DNA from: Lucinisca nassula
Lineage: Eukaryota; Mollusca; Bivalvia; Lucinida; Lucinidae
DNA length: 64,000 bases
Reading direction: 5' to 3'
Assembly: GCA_963580285.1 (NCBI GenBank)
Contig: OY757011.1
Span: 155,361,245-155,425,244, forward strand
Part shown: positions 47,290 to 58,560 of the stretch, one piece after another
Position numbering within the stretch: the first letter of the stretch is position 1
Layout: each line of letters begins with the position of its first letter
Notes under the pieces: model-generated
The model's input: the letters and a program-made list of their open reading frames with translations, nothing else
What the model was told of the DNA's origin: nothing
Database searches by the model: none
Program-made: the position numbers and the translations under genes

Positions 47290-47537
47290 CATATGAGCCC
47301 CGCCAAGCGAATTTGTGTCTTCGAGCATTCCGTCATGACAAATTTTAACTGCGCATGCCCAGCCATTCAGAGGGGCCAGGGATATGGCCTTCTGTCTGAA
47401 GGTTCCTCTTGATTCACTGCTTGTATAAGCGAGCAGCGAAGGTTCTGGCGAGACTGCGCGGATGCGCAGGCTCGCTTGAACGTTCGCTGCTCGCATAGAC
47501 GATAAGTACCAAAATCGCTTGACGGGGCCCATATATG
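47290..47537. mobile_element. MITE with CATATGAGCCCCG-type ends
   Basis: CATATGAGCCCCGCCAAGCG and the complement of CGCTTGACGGGGCCCATATA form the ends. An inner pair GCGAGCAGCGAA/TTCGCTGCTCGC flanks GACTGCGCGGATGCGCAGG. Confidence 0.75.
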
Positions 47538-47635
47538 TCTCAAAAACGGACATTTGTCAGGAAAATATATACTACCGGCATTTTCCATGCTAATGCCCCG
47601 AACATTTGTTTTGAGTGCTCGTTAGAACCGCCTCT

Positions 47636-47937
47636 ATCACGAAAACACGTCTATATAAGTCTGACCTCCTTGAACCCCACTTTTATAGGGTAAAACTGGG
47701 GTTTACAGGGGTAAACCTTATTTTTCTTATTTCTGCTCAGGCTAAAACATAGATTGTCAGTGCTCGTTAGAACAGCCTCGATAAGGCGGTTCTAACGAGT
47801 ACATAGGTTCTAACGAGTATCTCTGTTTTGAGCAGAAATGCGAAATACGAAAAATATCGCAATTTTTTATCTTAAAATTATCCTTTTTCGGCGGTAAAAT
47901 TTACACAGTATTTATATAGCCGTGTTTTCTTAATGTC
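47636..47937. mobile_element. MITE K, full-length
   Basis: Starts CACGAAAACACGTCTATATA, has the central GCTCGTTAGAACAGCC/GGCGGTTCTAACGAG, and ends TTATATAGCCGTGTTTTC. The part after the centre is partly duplicated (TTCTAACGAGTA occurs twice). Confidence 0.8.
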
Positions 47938-48612
47938 CATGATTTGTAACAAAAAATAAGAAAAACAATGTATACCTCTGCAGACTCCAGTTTTCTGTAC
48001 ATGAATTTGAAGTATACCGGGATTTTAATTTCACGGACTTGTTTTGAGTGATCAGAGATTTTACTAAATGGCAGAATCTGAAATAGTGCTGTTGTCCACG
48101 TGACCATCACTGATTTGGGAAAACCAACTTGGAGGTTATGGTTATTAATAGAAAATTGTCGCGCTACTTTTATCGATGTTACATGTAGATCAGAGTGTTG
48201 CCTTTGGCAAACTGTGTATACCCAGATCAGACGCCGAGCGTCTGCTCAGCCGGCTGTTCAGTGTCTACACTGTTTGCTTCAAACTGGCATTTAGGAAATT
48301 CTTCATTACATAATTTCTTTTCTATAATCGAAAGGTTGTAAGATTTGATTTCAGTTAGTACAGTTCTGACATTTCATTGTGCAATTGTCTCAAAATCAAA
48401 AGTCAGTGTTTGATATAGATGACGGTATGTCTAATTATGTTTGAAATAGATGACAGTATTCCTACAAAGAATATTAATATACGGTTTCAAATCATCACTT
48501 TCGATTCCAATGTTTATTACTGCTCCCTTAAAACCCTAAAGCCCAATACAGATAGTAGATCCTAGATTACCGTTCATTTTAGTAGAATAGTTGTGCTTAA
48601 CTTCAGTGTTGG

Positions 48613-48911
48613 TTTGTTTGTTTGATTTGAGGTCTAACGTCCCCGTCAACACTGTAAAGGTCATTTTGGAGACGTTGCTTCCAATTTTGTGGGACTTTTA
48701 CCCGACATTGAGATGAAATGACATCTCAAGCCCTATCGCCCAATGAAACCAATAGGGTTTATTAACATGGACGATCCGCCTCGTACCGCGGTTTCTGGAC
48801 AGGCTTAGATCCTCTAAGCGGTTTACCAGTACTAGTGTGCGGCCTGGATTCAGCTCTGCGTGGAAGCATCATGCAGCCCATATATTTCTTCAAGCCCCTA
48901 TGGGCGGGGGC
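48613..48911 (-). mobile_element. SINE B, antisense, exact TSD
   Basis: Flanked by AACTTCAGTGTTGG at 48599-48612 and 48912-48925. It is a 299-bp full-length copy and closely matches the copies at 22041 and 46158, suggesting recent activity. Confidence 0.92.
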
Positions 48912-49614
48912 AACTTCAGTGTTGGCATGCAGTACTCCAGAAACTCTAGGGTGAGAGGGGTTTGAGGATATAAAGTCAAAGCACTGACAGCACTGACTAA
49001 GCGATCGTCCCTATGTGCAGGCTAAGAAAACGGTCATAAACGGGGACTAAAACTATTCCAGTATATCCTTAAGTACTTGTACATAATGCAAACAGTGAAG
49101 GACCTGATCAGACGTCGCTTTCCTAGGTGTCGGATCTCGGTCCACATTGTTTGCCTAACATAACACATGATCCCAGTCCAGATTGTACAGATAACTCTCT
49201 TTCGTGTACGCAACACTCTGACCTCAAAGTGGAACAAATAACACAGATTGACGACCCAAAGTTACTAAGCAGAACAGCTCTACAGTGCTAAAGTCAACGT
49301 GACCATCGCTGCTTTGTCGGGATAACTATTTGTTATAGAATATAGCCGCAGTGCGGTCAGAGTTTATCTTGGTATCATAGATTGAACTTTGCAAACCGTG
49401 TAGACCAAGACCAGAGGCCACAGAATGCGGCGTCTGATCAATGCTACACTATTTGCTTCAAACCTTGAATTTCAGGGTTAAAATCACAGTCCAGGACTAT
49501 TTCTTTGACCTACACTCAGAGACTATCGAGCCACCAGTACTCTCAGTGCTTTGATTTTCTGATCGTTAAGATAATCAATAAAGAAATGCTAAAATGAACT
49601 TGTTCTTGTTTCAG

Positions 49615-49701
49615 ACTGTTCAGCGAAATAACTGAACACGAGTTTGTGTATGACGACATTGCAGATCATAAAACTGACTCTGGCACTGTTGACTCGCTCC
49701 G
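49615..49701 (+). CDS. Cadherin exon 10: membrane-adjacent domain, second part
   Basis: The acceptor is TTCTTGTTTCAG; the donor is GTAAGT; phases are 2 and 2. It encodes residues 755-783: LFSEITEHEFVYDDIADHK then TDSGTVDSL. The end of the first helix is followed by an exposed acidic loop and a strand start. In the CDH23 family this part also carries an acidic, variable loop. A minisatellite element starts nine bases into the intron. Confidence 0.87.
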
Positions 49702-49710
49702 GTAAGTAAG

Positions 49711-51200
49711 TTTTTTAGCTCACCTGACCGAAGGTCATGGTGAGCTTTTGTGACTGTGAGATGTCCGGCGTCGTCGTGCGTCGTTCGTCGTGCGTGCGTA
49801 AACTTTTCTTGTTAACACTCTAGAGGCCACAGTTTTGATCCAATCATGACCAAGCTTGGTCAGAATGATTATCATGACAATATATCGGTCAAGTTCGAAT
49901 ATGGGTCATGTCGGGTCAAAAAGTAGGTTACCAGGTCAAATCAAAGGAAAACCTTGTTAACACTCTAGAGGCCACAATTTGGTCCAATCATCCTCAAACT
50001 TGCTCAGGATGATCATCTTGATAATATCGTGGTCAAGTTCGAATATGGGTCATGTTGGGTCAAAAAGTAGGTCAGTAGGTCAACCCACAGAAAACCCTTG
50101 TTAGCCCTCTAGAGGCCACAGTTTTGGCCCAATAATCCTCAAACTTCCTCAGAATGATCAGCCTGACAATATCTCGGTCAAGTTCGAATATGGGTCATGT
50201 CGGGTCGAAAAGTAGGTCAGTAGGTCAAATCATAGAAAAACCTTGTTGACACTCTAGAGGTCACAGTTTTGGTTCAATCTTCCTCAAACTTGGTCAGAAT
50301 GTTCATCCTGACAATATCTCGGCCAAGTTTGAATATGGATCATTTCAGGTCAAAAAGTAGGTCAGTAGGTCAGATCATAGAAAAACCTTAACACTATAGA
50401 GGCCACAGTTTTGATCCAGTCATCCTCAAACTTGCTAAGAATGATCATCCTGACAACATCTCGGTCAAGTTCGAATATGGGTCATTTCAGGTCAAAAAGT
50501 AGGTCAGTAGGTCAAACCACAGAAAAACCTTTTTAGCACTCTATAGGCCACAGTTTTGCTCCAATCATCCCCAAGCTTGCTCAGAATGATCATCCTGACA
50601 ATATCTCGGTCATGTTCGATTATGGGTCATGTCGGCCAAAAAAATAGGTCAGTAGGTCAAATCATAGAAAAACCTTGTTAACACTCTAGAGGCAACAGTT
50701 TTAATCCAATCAGCCTTAAACTTGCTCAAAATGATAATCCTGACAATATCTCGGTCAATTTCGAATATGTGTCATGTCGGGTCAAAATGTAGGTCAGCAG
50801 GTCAAATCATAGAAAAACCTTGTTAACACTCTAGAGGCCACAGTTTTGGTCAAACCATTATCAAATTTGCTCAGAATGACCATCTCTACAATATCTAGGT
50901 CAAATTCGAATATGGGTCATGTGGGGTCAAAATTAGGTCAAATCATAGAAAAACCTTGTTTACACTCTAGAGACTGCAATTTTAGTCTAATTATCATCAA
51001 ACTTGCTCAAAATGATCATCTTGACAATATCTAGGTCAAATTCGAATATGGGTCATGTGGGGTCAAAAAGTAGGTCAGTAGGTTAAATCATAGAAAAACC
51101 CTGTTAACACTCTAGAGGCCGCAGTTTTAGTCCAATCATCATCAAAGTTGCTCAGAATTGTCCTCTTTTTGTAATACCTTGGTCAGGAGGGGTATTTTGT
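49711..51200 (+). mobile_element. Minisatellite element D2 (HINE-like)
   Basis: After a T-run, the head hairpin AGCTCACCTGACC/GGTCATGGTGAGCT starts at 49717, followed by TTTTGTGACTGTGAG and CGTCGTGCGTCG. About ten units of roughly 145 bp follow with CTAGAGGCCACAGTTTTGG, TCCTCAAACTTGCTCAG, TCTCGGTCAAGTTCG and AGTAGGTCAGTAGGTC. No clear tail hairpin was seen; GGTCCTCTTGTTTT near 52046 may be a remnant of one. Confidence 0.75.
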
Positions 51201-51564
51201 TTGACAGAAAATGCTGTTAGCAAACTGTGCAGACCCTGATCAGATGCCACGTTCTGCGACGTCTGATCTGGGCCTATGCTGTTTGCCAGGCTACCCCTTC
51301 AGGGTTTTTTCCGCCTTTTAGGGGTTATTATAACTTTAAACAAATATTCTGTATGATAATACAGTATCACAAGCAATTCAGACTTTCAGGGTGTTTGAAT
51401 CATGGTCAAAGTTCTTTTGGCTATTTTTAGAAAACACATTGTCATCACTCGACCTACTTTTATTTCATAATTTCTCTACCATAAGCATGCTACAGATTAG
51501 AAATGATTGTATTCAACCTTCAGGCTGCAGAAATATAAATGCTGTCAGACATGAAGGGGCGGAC

Positions 51565-51652
51565 CTTTCATCTCAATGCCGGGTAAAAGTCCCACAGGAT
51601 TGGAAGGAACGTCTCCAAAATGACCTAAATAGTATAAACCTCAAATCAAACA
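51565..51652 (+). mobile_element. SINE B 3' fragment
   Basis: From GGACCTTTCATCTCAATGCC to AAACCTCAAATCAAACAAAC. It is 5' truncated. Confidence 0.7.
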
Positions 51653-51784
51653 AACAGAATTGGTCAAATCATACTTGAGACTGCATTTTTGGTTCAAGCT
51701 TCATGAAACTTGCCAAGAATGTTTGTCTTTATAAAATCTTAAATATGGGTTATGTGGGATCAAAAACAAGGTGATGAATAGACT

Positions 51785-52401
51785 AAGGAGCACAGCACTG
51801 TAATGTATAGTTTTTGGTCCATTAGGCCTCGTCAGTGACCCTCAGATAGTTTCAAAATTTCAGAGTGTAATCAATGATCCTAAAGGACTGGAAAATATAA
51901 TCTACATTATGATGAAGGGCAAGGAGAGTCCTGCAAAAGCAGCTCTCATTTTTAAGCACTTACTAGAACACTTAACAGTTCGATCACCAACGAGTGCAGA
52001 TTAAATTTTCTGGTCCTTTGGGATCATTGAGTTCATTTAGAATCATGGTCCTCTTGTTTTCTTTTTTTCTTTTTGAGTCGCATAAAAACAGTATTCGATT
52101 TAATAGAGGCATGCCCACTTTTCCTTTGGAAGCGGAAGTAAGGAGCACAGCACTGTAATGTATAGTTTTTTGGTCCGTTAGGCCTCGTCAGTAACCCTCA
52201 GATAGCTTCAAAATTTCATAGTGTAATCAATGATCCTAAAGGACTGGAAAATATAATCTACATTTTGATGAAGGGCAAGGAGACTTCTGCAAAAGCAGCT
52301 CTCATTTTAAGCACTTACTAGAACACTTAACAGTTCGACCACCAACGAGTGCAGATTAAATTTTCTGGTCCTTTGGGATCATTGAGTTCATTTAGAATCA
52401 T
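51785..52401 (+). repeat. Direct duplication of a about 262-bp segment
   Basis: 51785-52045 and 52140-52401 are nearly identical (AAGGAGCACAGCACTG ... GGGATCATTGAGTTCATT), offset by 355 bp. A diverged relative lies near 13310-13390. Confidence 0.88.
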
Positions 52402-52489
52402 TATGAAAATAGAGTTCTGCTTAAGCCGGTGCTAGAGTGCGTGACCGGTGTTGCAAATGTCAGTACCTGTCATGAACAGATTCAGTAAA

Positions 52490-53030
52490 GTAGAAGTAAA
52501 ACAAAGATCAAGAATTGATACAATTAACTTACTCCACCCATAAAAGACACCAAAGGGAAAGAAATACAAACATTAAGCGACCAGACCATAATGGAAACCT
52601 AAACAAAGGAAGGCCATAAGGACAGTCACTTTCCCACAAAATGGCCATATGGCCATCCAAAACCAAAAGACACAAGTGATACACACAGTAAGTAACAAAC
52701 AACAACATAAATAAATCGCCACAGAAGAGCCGCCTTGGAACGGTCAGTGGAAGATTTCCACATGGGGGGGCTTAAATCGATTTTACGTGGCCACAATCCT
52801 CGCCCTTACTTCCGTCGCGATTTAGACAAATAATTTTTTCAGTCCGCATGAAGGCCTCCTAACTCATCAGTGCAACATCTCCGTGAACACAAAAATCAAA
52901 GAACCACAGAGGTGAGACAACTGTGAGGACTCGACAGCAAGAAACCACTGAAATGCTGGAGCAAAGGAAAACCAACAGTTAGACTCCGATGAGCCCGACC
53001 AGAGACAGAGCATCAGGCACCAACCAACAT
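52490..53030 (+). repeat. Interspersed repeat A, near full length
   Basis: Contains AAGAATTGATACAATTAAC, AGGACAGTCACTTTCCCAC, CAGAAGAGCCGCCTTGGAAC, CGATTTTACGTGGCCAC, GACAGCAAGAAACCACTG and CATCAGGCACCAACCAAC. Confidence 0.8.
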
Positions 53031-53612
53031 TATCTCTAATGCAGTAAAACCGAATCTGCTATTTTCGTTTATTTGGTGTATTCTTTTCTTCCAAGGGACA
53101 AATTTATTCAGAACCTATTAAACTCAACAACTGGACCCTGGTCTTGCATAAACCAGGTTTTAGTACACATTCCTAAGTCAGCAATGAGAGGATACACATT
53201 GACATAGCCTACATTCAATCCTTTGATTTTGATACATATGTATGTACTCATTATTTGGTCAAGAAATACCCAAGTCAGTGTCTGACAAATGCTCTTCTTG
53301 ATTAAGCGCGAGATACGTGGCCAGCTCCTAATCCAGAGCATATTCAGGGGAATTGGTACACTTAGTAAATTTCTGCCTTTTTCAAGAGGGTGGGAATTCG
53401 GAACCTACTATTTGCTTTTTCAATAAACTGAACCATTTTTACTTTGATAGAAAAGAGTTTGCTCCTTCTGAATCTCAGATGCGAATGCTTTTCTTTAAGA
53501 GTGGAGTTTTATTGCTAAGTGAGATAAAATATTTCTGAAAGAGTTGTCTCCCATAAGGTGTATCCATTCCTCTTAAATTGCATACAAACAAATAACATCT
53601 ATATTTTTACAG

Positions 53613-53681
53613 GACAGATTTATTTTTCCATGTTGTCGAACCACACACTAACAGAATTTTACCTGCTGTAGAAGCTCAAAG
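53613..53681 (+). CDS. Cadherin exon 11: membrane-adjacent domain, third part
   Basis: The acceptor is ATATTTTTACAG; the donor is GTAAGA; phases are 2 and 2; length 69 nt. It encodes residues 784-806: TDLFFHVVEPHTNRILPAVE then AQ. A T-D-L-x-x-H-x-V-strand followed by a turn and the start of the second helix is the part most like CDH23. Skipping would keep the frame but remove a core strand. Confidence 0.87.
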
Positions 53682-53837
53682 GTAAGATCGTTTGTATTTG
53701 GTCGTAAGAATGCTCTGTCGCATGCACAAACGCCTACAGCACACACCCACGCACAGACACAATCACTGATAGGAGTACATAGGTTTTCTGAAAATAATGT
53801 GTATTTAGCTTTGAAGAATGTTCATATTTGATATCTC

Positions 53838-53855
53838 TCTCTCTCTCTCTCTCTA

Positions 53856-53897
<42 letters not shown>
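53838..53897. repeat. (CT)n microsatellite
   Basis: About 60 bp of almost pure CT with one CTATCTAT interruption, 157 bp after the exon 11 donor. Confidence 0.95.
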
Positions 53898-53900
<3 letters not shown>

Positions 53901-53963
53901 TATACAAATCTGAAGACTAAATTTTTCAGATGGCTTGGCTGAATTACATATAACGTGTTCTTT

Positions 53964-54232
53964 CACAAATAGATGGGCTGCATGATGCTTCCACGCAGAG
54001 CTGAAACTGACCCTCACACGAGCACTGGATCTAAGCCTGTCCAGGCAATGCAATGCGAGTCGGCCCATCCATGCTTATAAACCCCATTGGTTTCATTTAG
54101 GCGGCAGGGCTTGAGATGTCATTTCATTTCAATGTCGGGTAAAAATCCCACAAAATTGGAAGCAACGTCTCCAAAATGACCTTTACAGTGTTGATGGGGA
54201 CGTTAAACTTCAAATCAAACAAACAAAATCAA
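53964..54232 (+). mobile_element. SINE B, 5' truncated, inserted just before exon 12
   Basis: Flanked by the 16-bp duplication ATATAACGTGTTCTTT at 53948-53963 and 54233-54248. It starts inside the element (AATAGATGGGCTGCATG) and ends GGGGACGTTAAACTTC plus AATCAAACAAACAAAATCAA. The 3' end lies 28 nt from the exon 12 start. Confidence 0.92.
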
Positions 54233-54260
54233 ATATAACGTGTTCTTTATTGTTTTTAAG

Positions 54261-54327
54261 GCTTGTCGACCAATTCTCCAGTCAGCTGGTTCTAGCTAGA
54301 GAAAGATATAAAATAACACAGATAGTG
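54261..54327 (+). CDS. Cadherin exon 12: end of membrane-adjacent domain
   Basis: The acceptor is TTTATTGTTTTTAAG; the donor is GTAAGT; phases are 2 in and 0 out. It encodes residues 807-829: LVDQFSSQLVLARERY then KITQIV. The second helix and final strand of the membrane-adjacent domain are read from pattern. The SINE B upstream leaves only one copy of its duplication and the T-rich tract between itself and the exon. Confidence 0.87.
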
Positions 54328-54749
54328 GTAAGTATCAGTCATATTTTATGATGAGTAGACAACAATAAAAGATGTGCCCATTTTAGTCTGCAGTCTTCAC
54401 TTGACGCAACAGTAATCCCTGGATCAGATAGTAATACTCAAAGTTCTGACAGCATTGTCAGGTCGATTGTCTCTGATTGTAGGCTGAGAAAATGGACCTG
54501 ATCAGCCACTTAACCCTGAAATTCCTGTACTTTAAGCAATACAGCCTGGTCAGAAGGCGCGTTTTGTGGCGTCTGGGTCTACACCTTTTGCCGAAACCCA
54601 GCATATGTGCCCAATCCAGATCGATTCTATAGGTCACCCTCTTTACACAACATTCGGACCTCACAGCGATAAGGATAGCGCTGCTATAAATAACCGTTAC
54701 CTGGATTTCTTAGAATTGTGGCAGTCACGTGAACATCAGAAGCGTAAAA

Positions 54750-54930
54750 AAGAAGTGGAGGAAATGATCAGGAATCGATACACTTAACCCACAGCTCCCA
54801 TCAGAGACACCAAAGGGAAAGAAACACAAACACGAAACAATAGACCCTAATGGAAACATCAATAGCGGAAAGCCAAAAGGACAGTTACTTTCCCACAAAA
54901 TGGCCAATAAGCTATCTAAATTAAAATAAT
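54750..54930 (+). repeat. Interspersed repeat A, 5' part
   Basis: Runs from AGAAGTGGAGGAAATGATC to CCCACAAAATGGCCAATAAG. Confidence 0.75.
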
Positions 54931-55757
54931 AAAGCCTATTGACGGCCTATCGACCCAAAATATGATGACGCTGATGTGCTTTGCGTGGGTGAGTATGCAT
55001 ATTTTGAATTTTCGCTCATCGCAAATGCAAGGTGCGTCTTTTAGTGTGCACAGGCCTGTCATTTACCAGCCCTTGTTTTGTCAGAAAAGTATCGTCTACA
55101 AGAACGCATCTCTTTGAAACCCCAGCTCTTCGAACTGTTTTGGGCTCGAGATTGTCCTGTATGATTATGGGATACTAAAACAACATGAAGATGTATTTGG
55201 GGCCGTGCGTGTATCATTGATTTAGTTTATCCTCTGTACCCACGCACTCAGTTAGAGAGCAGTCAACAAGATCAAAACGAAGAACCTGACCCGTGTCGGT
55301 GCATTCTGACCAGAGGCTTCACTGTGTGCTCTATGAATGTTCACTGACCCAATGCTTCTTGGTACAGACAATGAAAGCTACATTCTCACTGAGCGGATGC
55401 GCAGACTAATTTGTGTCGTCGCCTAGCACACATGTCAAAATATCCGTTTTTGTCTGGCGCGACTCGCAGAATGTTCAGTACTGGAACCAACTAGGAAATC
55501 ACAGAAAGTGTCTCTCTTTGAAAAAGGACGGAGCCTCTCGAAGAAATATTCATGTCCTTTTTGTTTGTGCCAAGGCTACGCATCATATACACGAGAAGCA
55601 AAGCCTCTTGTGAGCCAGCGCAAATGCACTTTCGCAAGAGCATTTGCTACTCTGCCTGATGCAAAAGTAATACATCTAGCCATGTTAGCTGTACACGCAT
55701 AGTCGGAGTATGTTCAGAGCCTCTTTCTCACGTGTTGGCCCATTTTTGTTATTCCAG
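54931..55757. other. Intron 12 stretch, nothing recognised
   Basis: No repeat boundary or coding segment was found apart from the exon 13 acceptor tract at its end. Confidence 0.5.
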
Positions 55758-55885
55758 ACAAGCATACGCCCTGCCGCAGTGGCTGACAACTCTGAGAGGA
55801 CCATCTACATTCTGGTAGCTGCTGTGGTTGTCCTTACTCTAACCCTGTGTATCATCGTCTACCTCTTCTGTTCCAGCATAAGCAG
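55758..55885 (+). CDS. Cadherin exon 13: transmembrane helix
   Basis: The acceptor is TTTGTTATTCCAG; the donor is GTAATG; phases are 0 in and 2 out. It encodes residues 830-871. TSIRPAVADNSER is a short extracellular stalk. TIYILVAAVVVLTLT and LCIIVYLF form a 23-residue hydrophobic helix (about 843-865). CSSIS leads into the basic cytoplasmic start on exon 14. It is the only strongly hydrophobic segment of the predicted protein. Confidence 0.93.
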
Positions 55886-57683
55886 GTAATGGGTTGAACT
55901 AGGCAAACAATTTGTGTCGATCATCAGCTAATAAAAGTGATCGATGACGGAATTAACACCAGTCAATAAAACTCCTATAAATATTTTTATTATATACCCA
56001 GAAAATGTCCCGTTTACTTTGTACAGAAGTTACCGGTCAATATTTTTCCATATTACCCGTAGTCAAGTTCATATTGCCCGCAGATAAGCAGTCTCGTGCA
56101 TAAGAGGACTACTTTCAAATTTCTCAGTTTTGAATCTTAAAAATCGGCAGCCATCCTGTCGTGCGAATCGATTGACAGAACGTAAAAGAAAAGAAATATC
56201 GGCTGTGACAAACAACATGAAGCGCATTTTATGCTAGCAAATATGACCTACCTGTAATCTGTAAAGACTTTCAAAAAAAATCTCTCACAAAATCAGGAGT
56301 ACTTTGAAAGAAATAAAACGGACACTTCGGAAAAAATGGCGCCCTGCGTTGGGAAACGTCAATGTTTTAATGACGGCACATCCACCAACATTAATGTAAT
56401 CTTCACATTGGCGCCATTGGGCTTGGTATTACAATGTGTAGGAAGACACTTAGCGAGCTGCATTATTTCCAATTTTAAACCACCTAAAGATATATAAATT
56501 GGTTTTACACTCACAGTTCTATGCTAGGCAGTCCTGAATTCTAACAGACAGTTCCAGTTTTGGGTATATAATAAAAAGGTTATTGACTTTATATTATGAA
56601 ATATTCGGCACTCGTTCATATGGCGGAGACGCACTCGCAAGCTCGTGCGTCCTTCGCCATATGAACTCGTGCCGAATATTTCACAATATAAAGTCAATAA
56701 CCTATAAATATTTTTACTGTTTTCATGACATGGTTTTGGATATAAAAGAATCCGAACCTTGTTAGCAAAATGTGTAAAATATAGAAAAATGACCATATAT
56801 GGTCATTTTCTATATAATCTATACATTTTGAATTTGCTATAATAAAAGTGAACATATTTTTTTCTCGATCCTAACAATAGCATAAAAAGGTTATGTTTTA
56901 CTATAAGGAGGCAAACAATTTAATCGATCATAGGTAACAATTAGATAGATTTATTTGCCTTGATCGATTAATCGAATGTATCATCTTGTAAATCGATTTA
57001 TCGACAAACCTCTTTCAGCAGGTATACTGGAAATCCCATGGCCCTCGGCAAGCAAAAATATGTCATCCAGTATGTTCGCAAGTGGAAAAAGGCGATCAGC
57101 ATGCATTATATCTTCGTCAAAGCACAACCTTCCCAGTATGTACGAAAGTATGGGTCAAGCGTAATCCGTTTAAACGTACAACAAAGACCGTGGTCAGACT
57201 TCGCGGATTCGCATCTCCTTTGCGCTCACATGTCCCAAGACACATTCTCCCTTGTCTCGGAATATATAAATTGCGCATGTCCTTTACGTCGTCTATAAAT
57301 TTCGTATACTTATTATTGGTGAGGTTCAGAATTTGGGAGAATTCCCGTCATCAAATCTTAGCGAAAATAAAGGATGAACTTTACAAATGAGCCACGCTAT
57401 GAGAAAGCTTTTCTTCGCCTCTAGCGCTCAACGAAGCTACTGATCAGCCTGCGCATCCGAGCAGTCTGAATAGCACTTAAGGTCACCTTTGTTTTGGATA
57501 GTAGTGTACTGTTTCAAGCCCTGCCTCGAAAAAACATTATGTTTTCAGTATGACATGTAAAAGACGAACTTCCTTATCAATTGTTTCTATGAAGATATCA
57601 AAAGCAGGTCATGTTAATGCTGCCTTTTACATGTAAGCGTTTCGTTGTGGACGTTTAAACCTGCAGCTTTATGTCCATTTTAG
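55886..57683. other. Intron 13, with a large palindrome
   Basis: Unassigned apart from the palindrome at 56577-56703 and a smaller one at 56781-56815 (AAATGACCATATATGGTCATTT). Short open frames at 56976-57390 lack any domain pattern. Confidence 0.5.
56577..56703. repeat. 127-bp palindrome
   Basis: The arms AGGTTATTGACTTTATATT, GAAATATTCGGCAC and GTTCATATGGCG pair with CGCCATATGAAC, GTGCCGAATATTTC and AATATAAAGTCAATAACCT. The loop contains GACGCACTCGCAAGCTCG. Confidence 0.9.
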
Positions 57684-57788
57684 GTATCGCCGTAAGCTGA
57701 AAGCTGCCACAATATCAACTATTGACAGAGACATGGAAATGAAAGAGACCAGAATGGAAATTCCTGGAAGTAACCAGTATTCAAAACA
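57684..57788 (+). CDS. Cadherin exon 14: juxtamembrane cytoplasmic tail
   Basis: The acceptor is TATGTCCATTTTAG; the donor is GTAAGT; phases are 2 and 2; length 105 nt. It encodes residues 872-906: RYRRKLKAATISTIDRDMEM then KETRMEIPGSNQYSK. The basic RYRRKLKA is a stop-transfer signal. The following EIPGSNQYSKQNNPLL (ending on exon 15) has the P-x-x-N-x-Y-x-x-x-x-N-P arrangement recalled from the CDH23 juxtamembrane region. This is the strongest family link outside the ectodomain. Confidence 0.88.
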
Positions 57789-58009
57789 GTAAGTCAAAGC
57801 CCCGCCGGGACTTAATACGCAAGAATAATACGTTCAATGTCTGTTAACCTCCAACTGATAAACTTAATAAACTGGAATATATCAGGTAAACTAAATTCAT
57901 ACAAGTAGCCAAGTAAAACTGTCCGGGTGGTCAGCGAATCTCAGCCATTAAGCAGAATGGATACTCATTACTTATTTTCCACGATGTTAGCAAGGGAGAC
58001 AAGGGATTT

Positions 58010-58012
58010 CCC

Positions 58013-58056
<44 letters not shown>

Positions 58057-58059
58057 CTT

Positions 58060-58110
<51 letters not shown>

Positions 58111-58112
58111 GT
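58010..58112. repeat. (ATCT)n microsatellite
   Basis: About 100 bp of TATC/ATCT repeats in intron 14. Confidence 0.95.
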
Positions 58113-58494
58113 CTTTCTGTCTGTCTTCCTGTTTACCTGTCTGTTTGTTCGTCCATCTATCGGGTAAACAAATATTTTCCTTATTTTATCAAGAATATAT
58201 GTTATCGAGATGATTCTAATGAGAACGCACAACATACCATCCAAAACAGCCATCCCTAATTCTCCCCAATATATCTCGTGACATGACACTGATAAACCAT
58301 CAGTGGCGTACGTTTGTCCCTCTGAGGCTAAGCCAATAAAGTTGAGCCTGCCGAACTTTAAGAGCAGGCCACAATTGGTAAGAGAGGTACAATACTCTAA
58401 AAGAACGTCGTGTTGCCTTTAAAAGACGATAGTAGGGTGACAGGAAAACATGTAGTGCTTCTAGATTTCTTAAGTTTCGTACTTTTTGTTTCAG

Positions 58495-58560
58495 AAATAA
58501 TCCTTTACTAAATGCGACAGAGAAAAATCTACCAGAGTATGATTCTCTGAGTTTAAGCAG
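58495..58560 (+). CDS. Cadherin exon 15: short cytoplasmic exon
   Basis: The acceptor is TTTTTGTTTCAG; the donor is GTATGT; phases are 2 and 2; length 66 nt. It encodes residues 907-928: NNPLLNATEKNLPEYDSLSL. It is acidic and serine-rich with one tyrosine. As a symmetric exon it could be a cassette. Confidence 0.85.

Noticed and set aside
57927..58259. 110-residue frame rich in Ser-Ile-Tyr-Leu
   Set aside because: Most of it is the (ATCT)n microsatellite read in frame.
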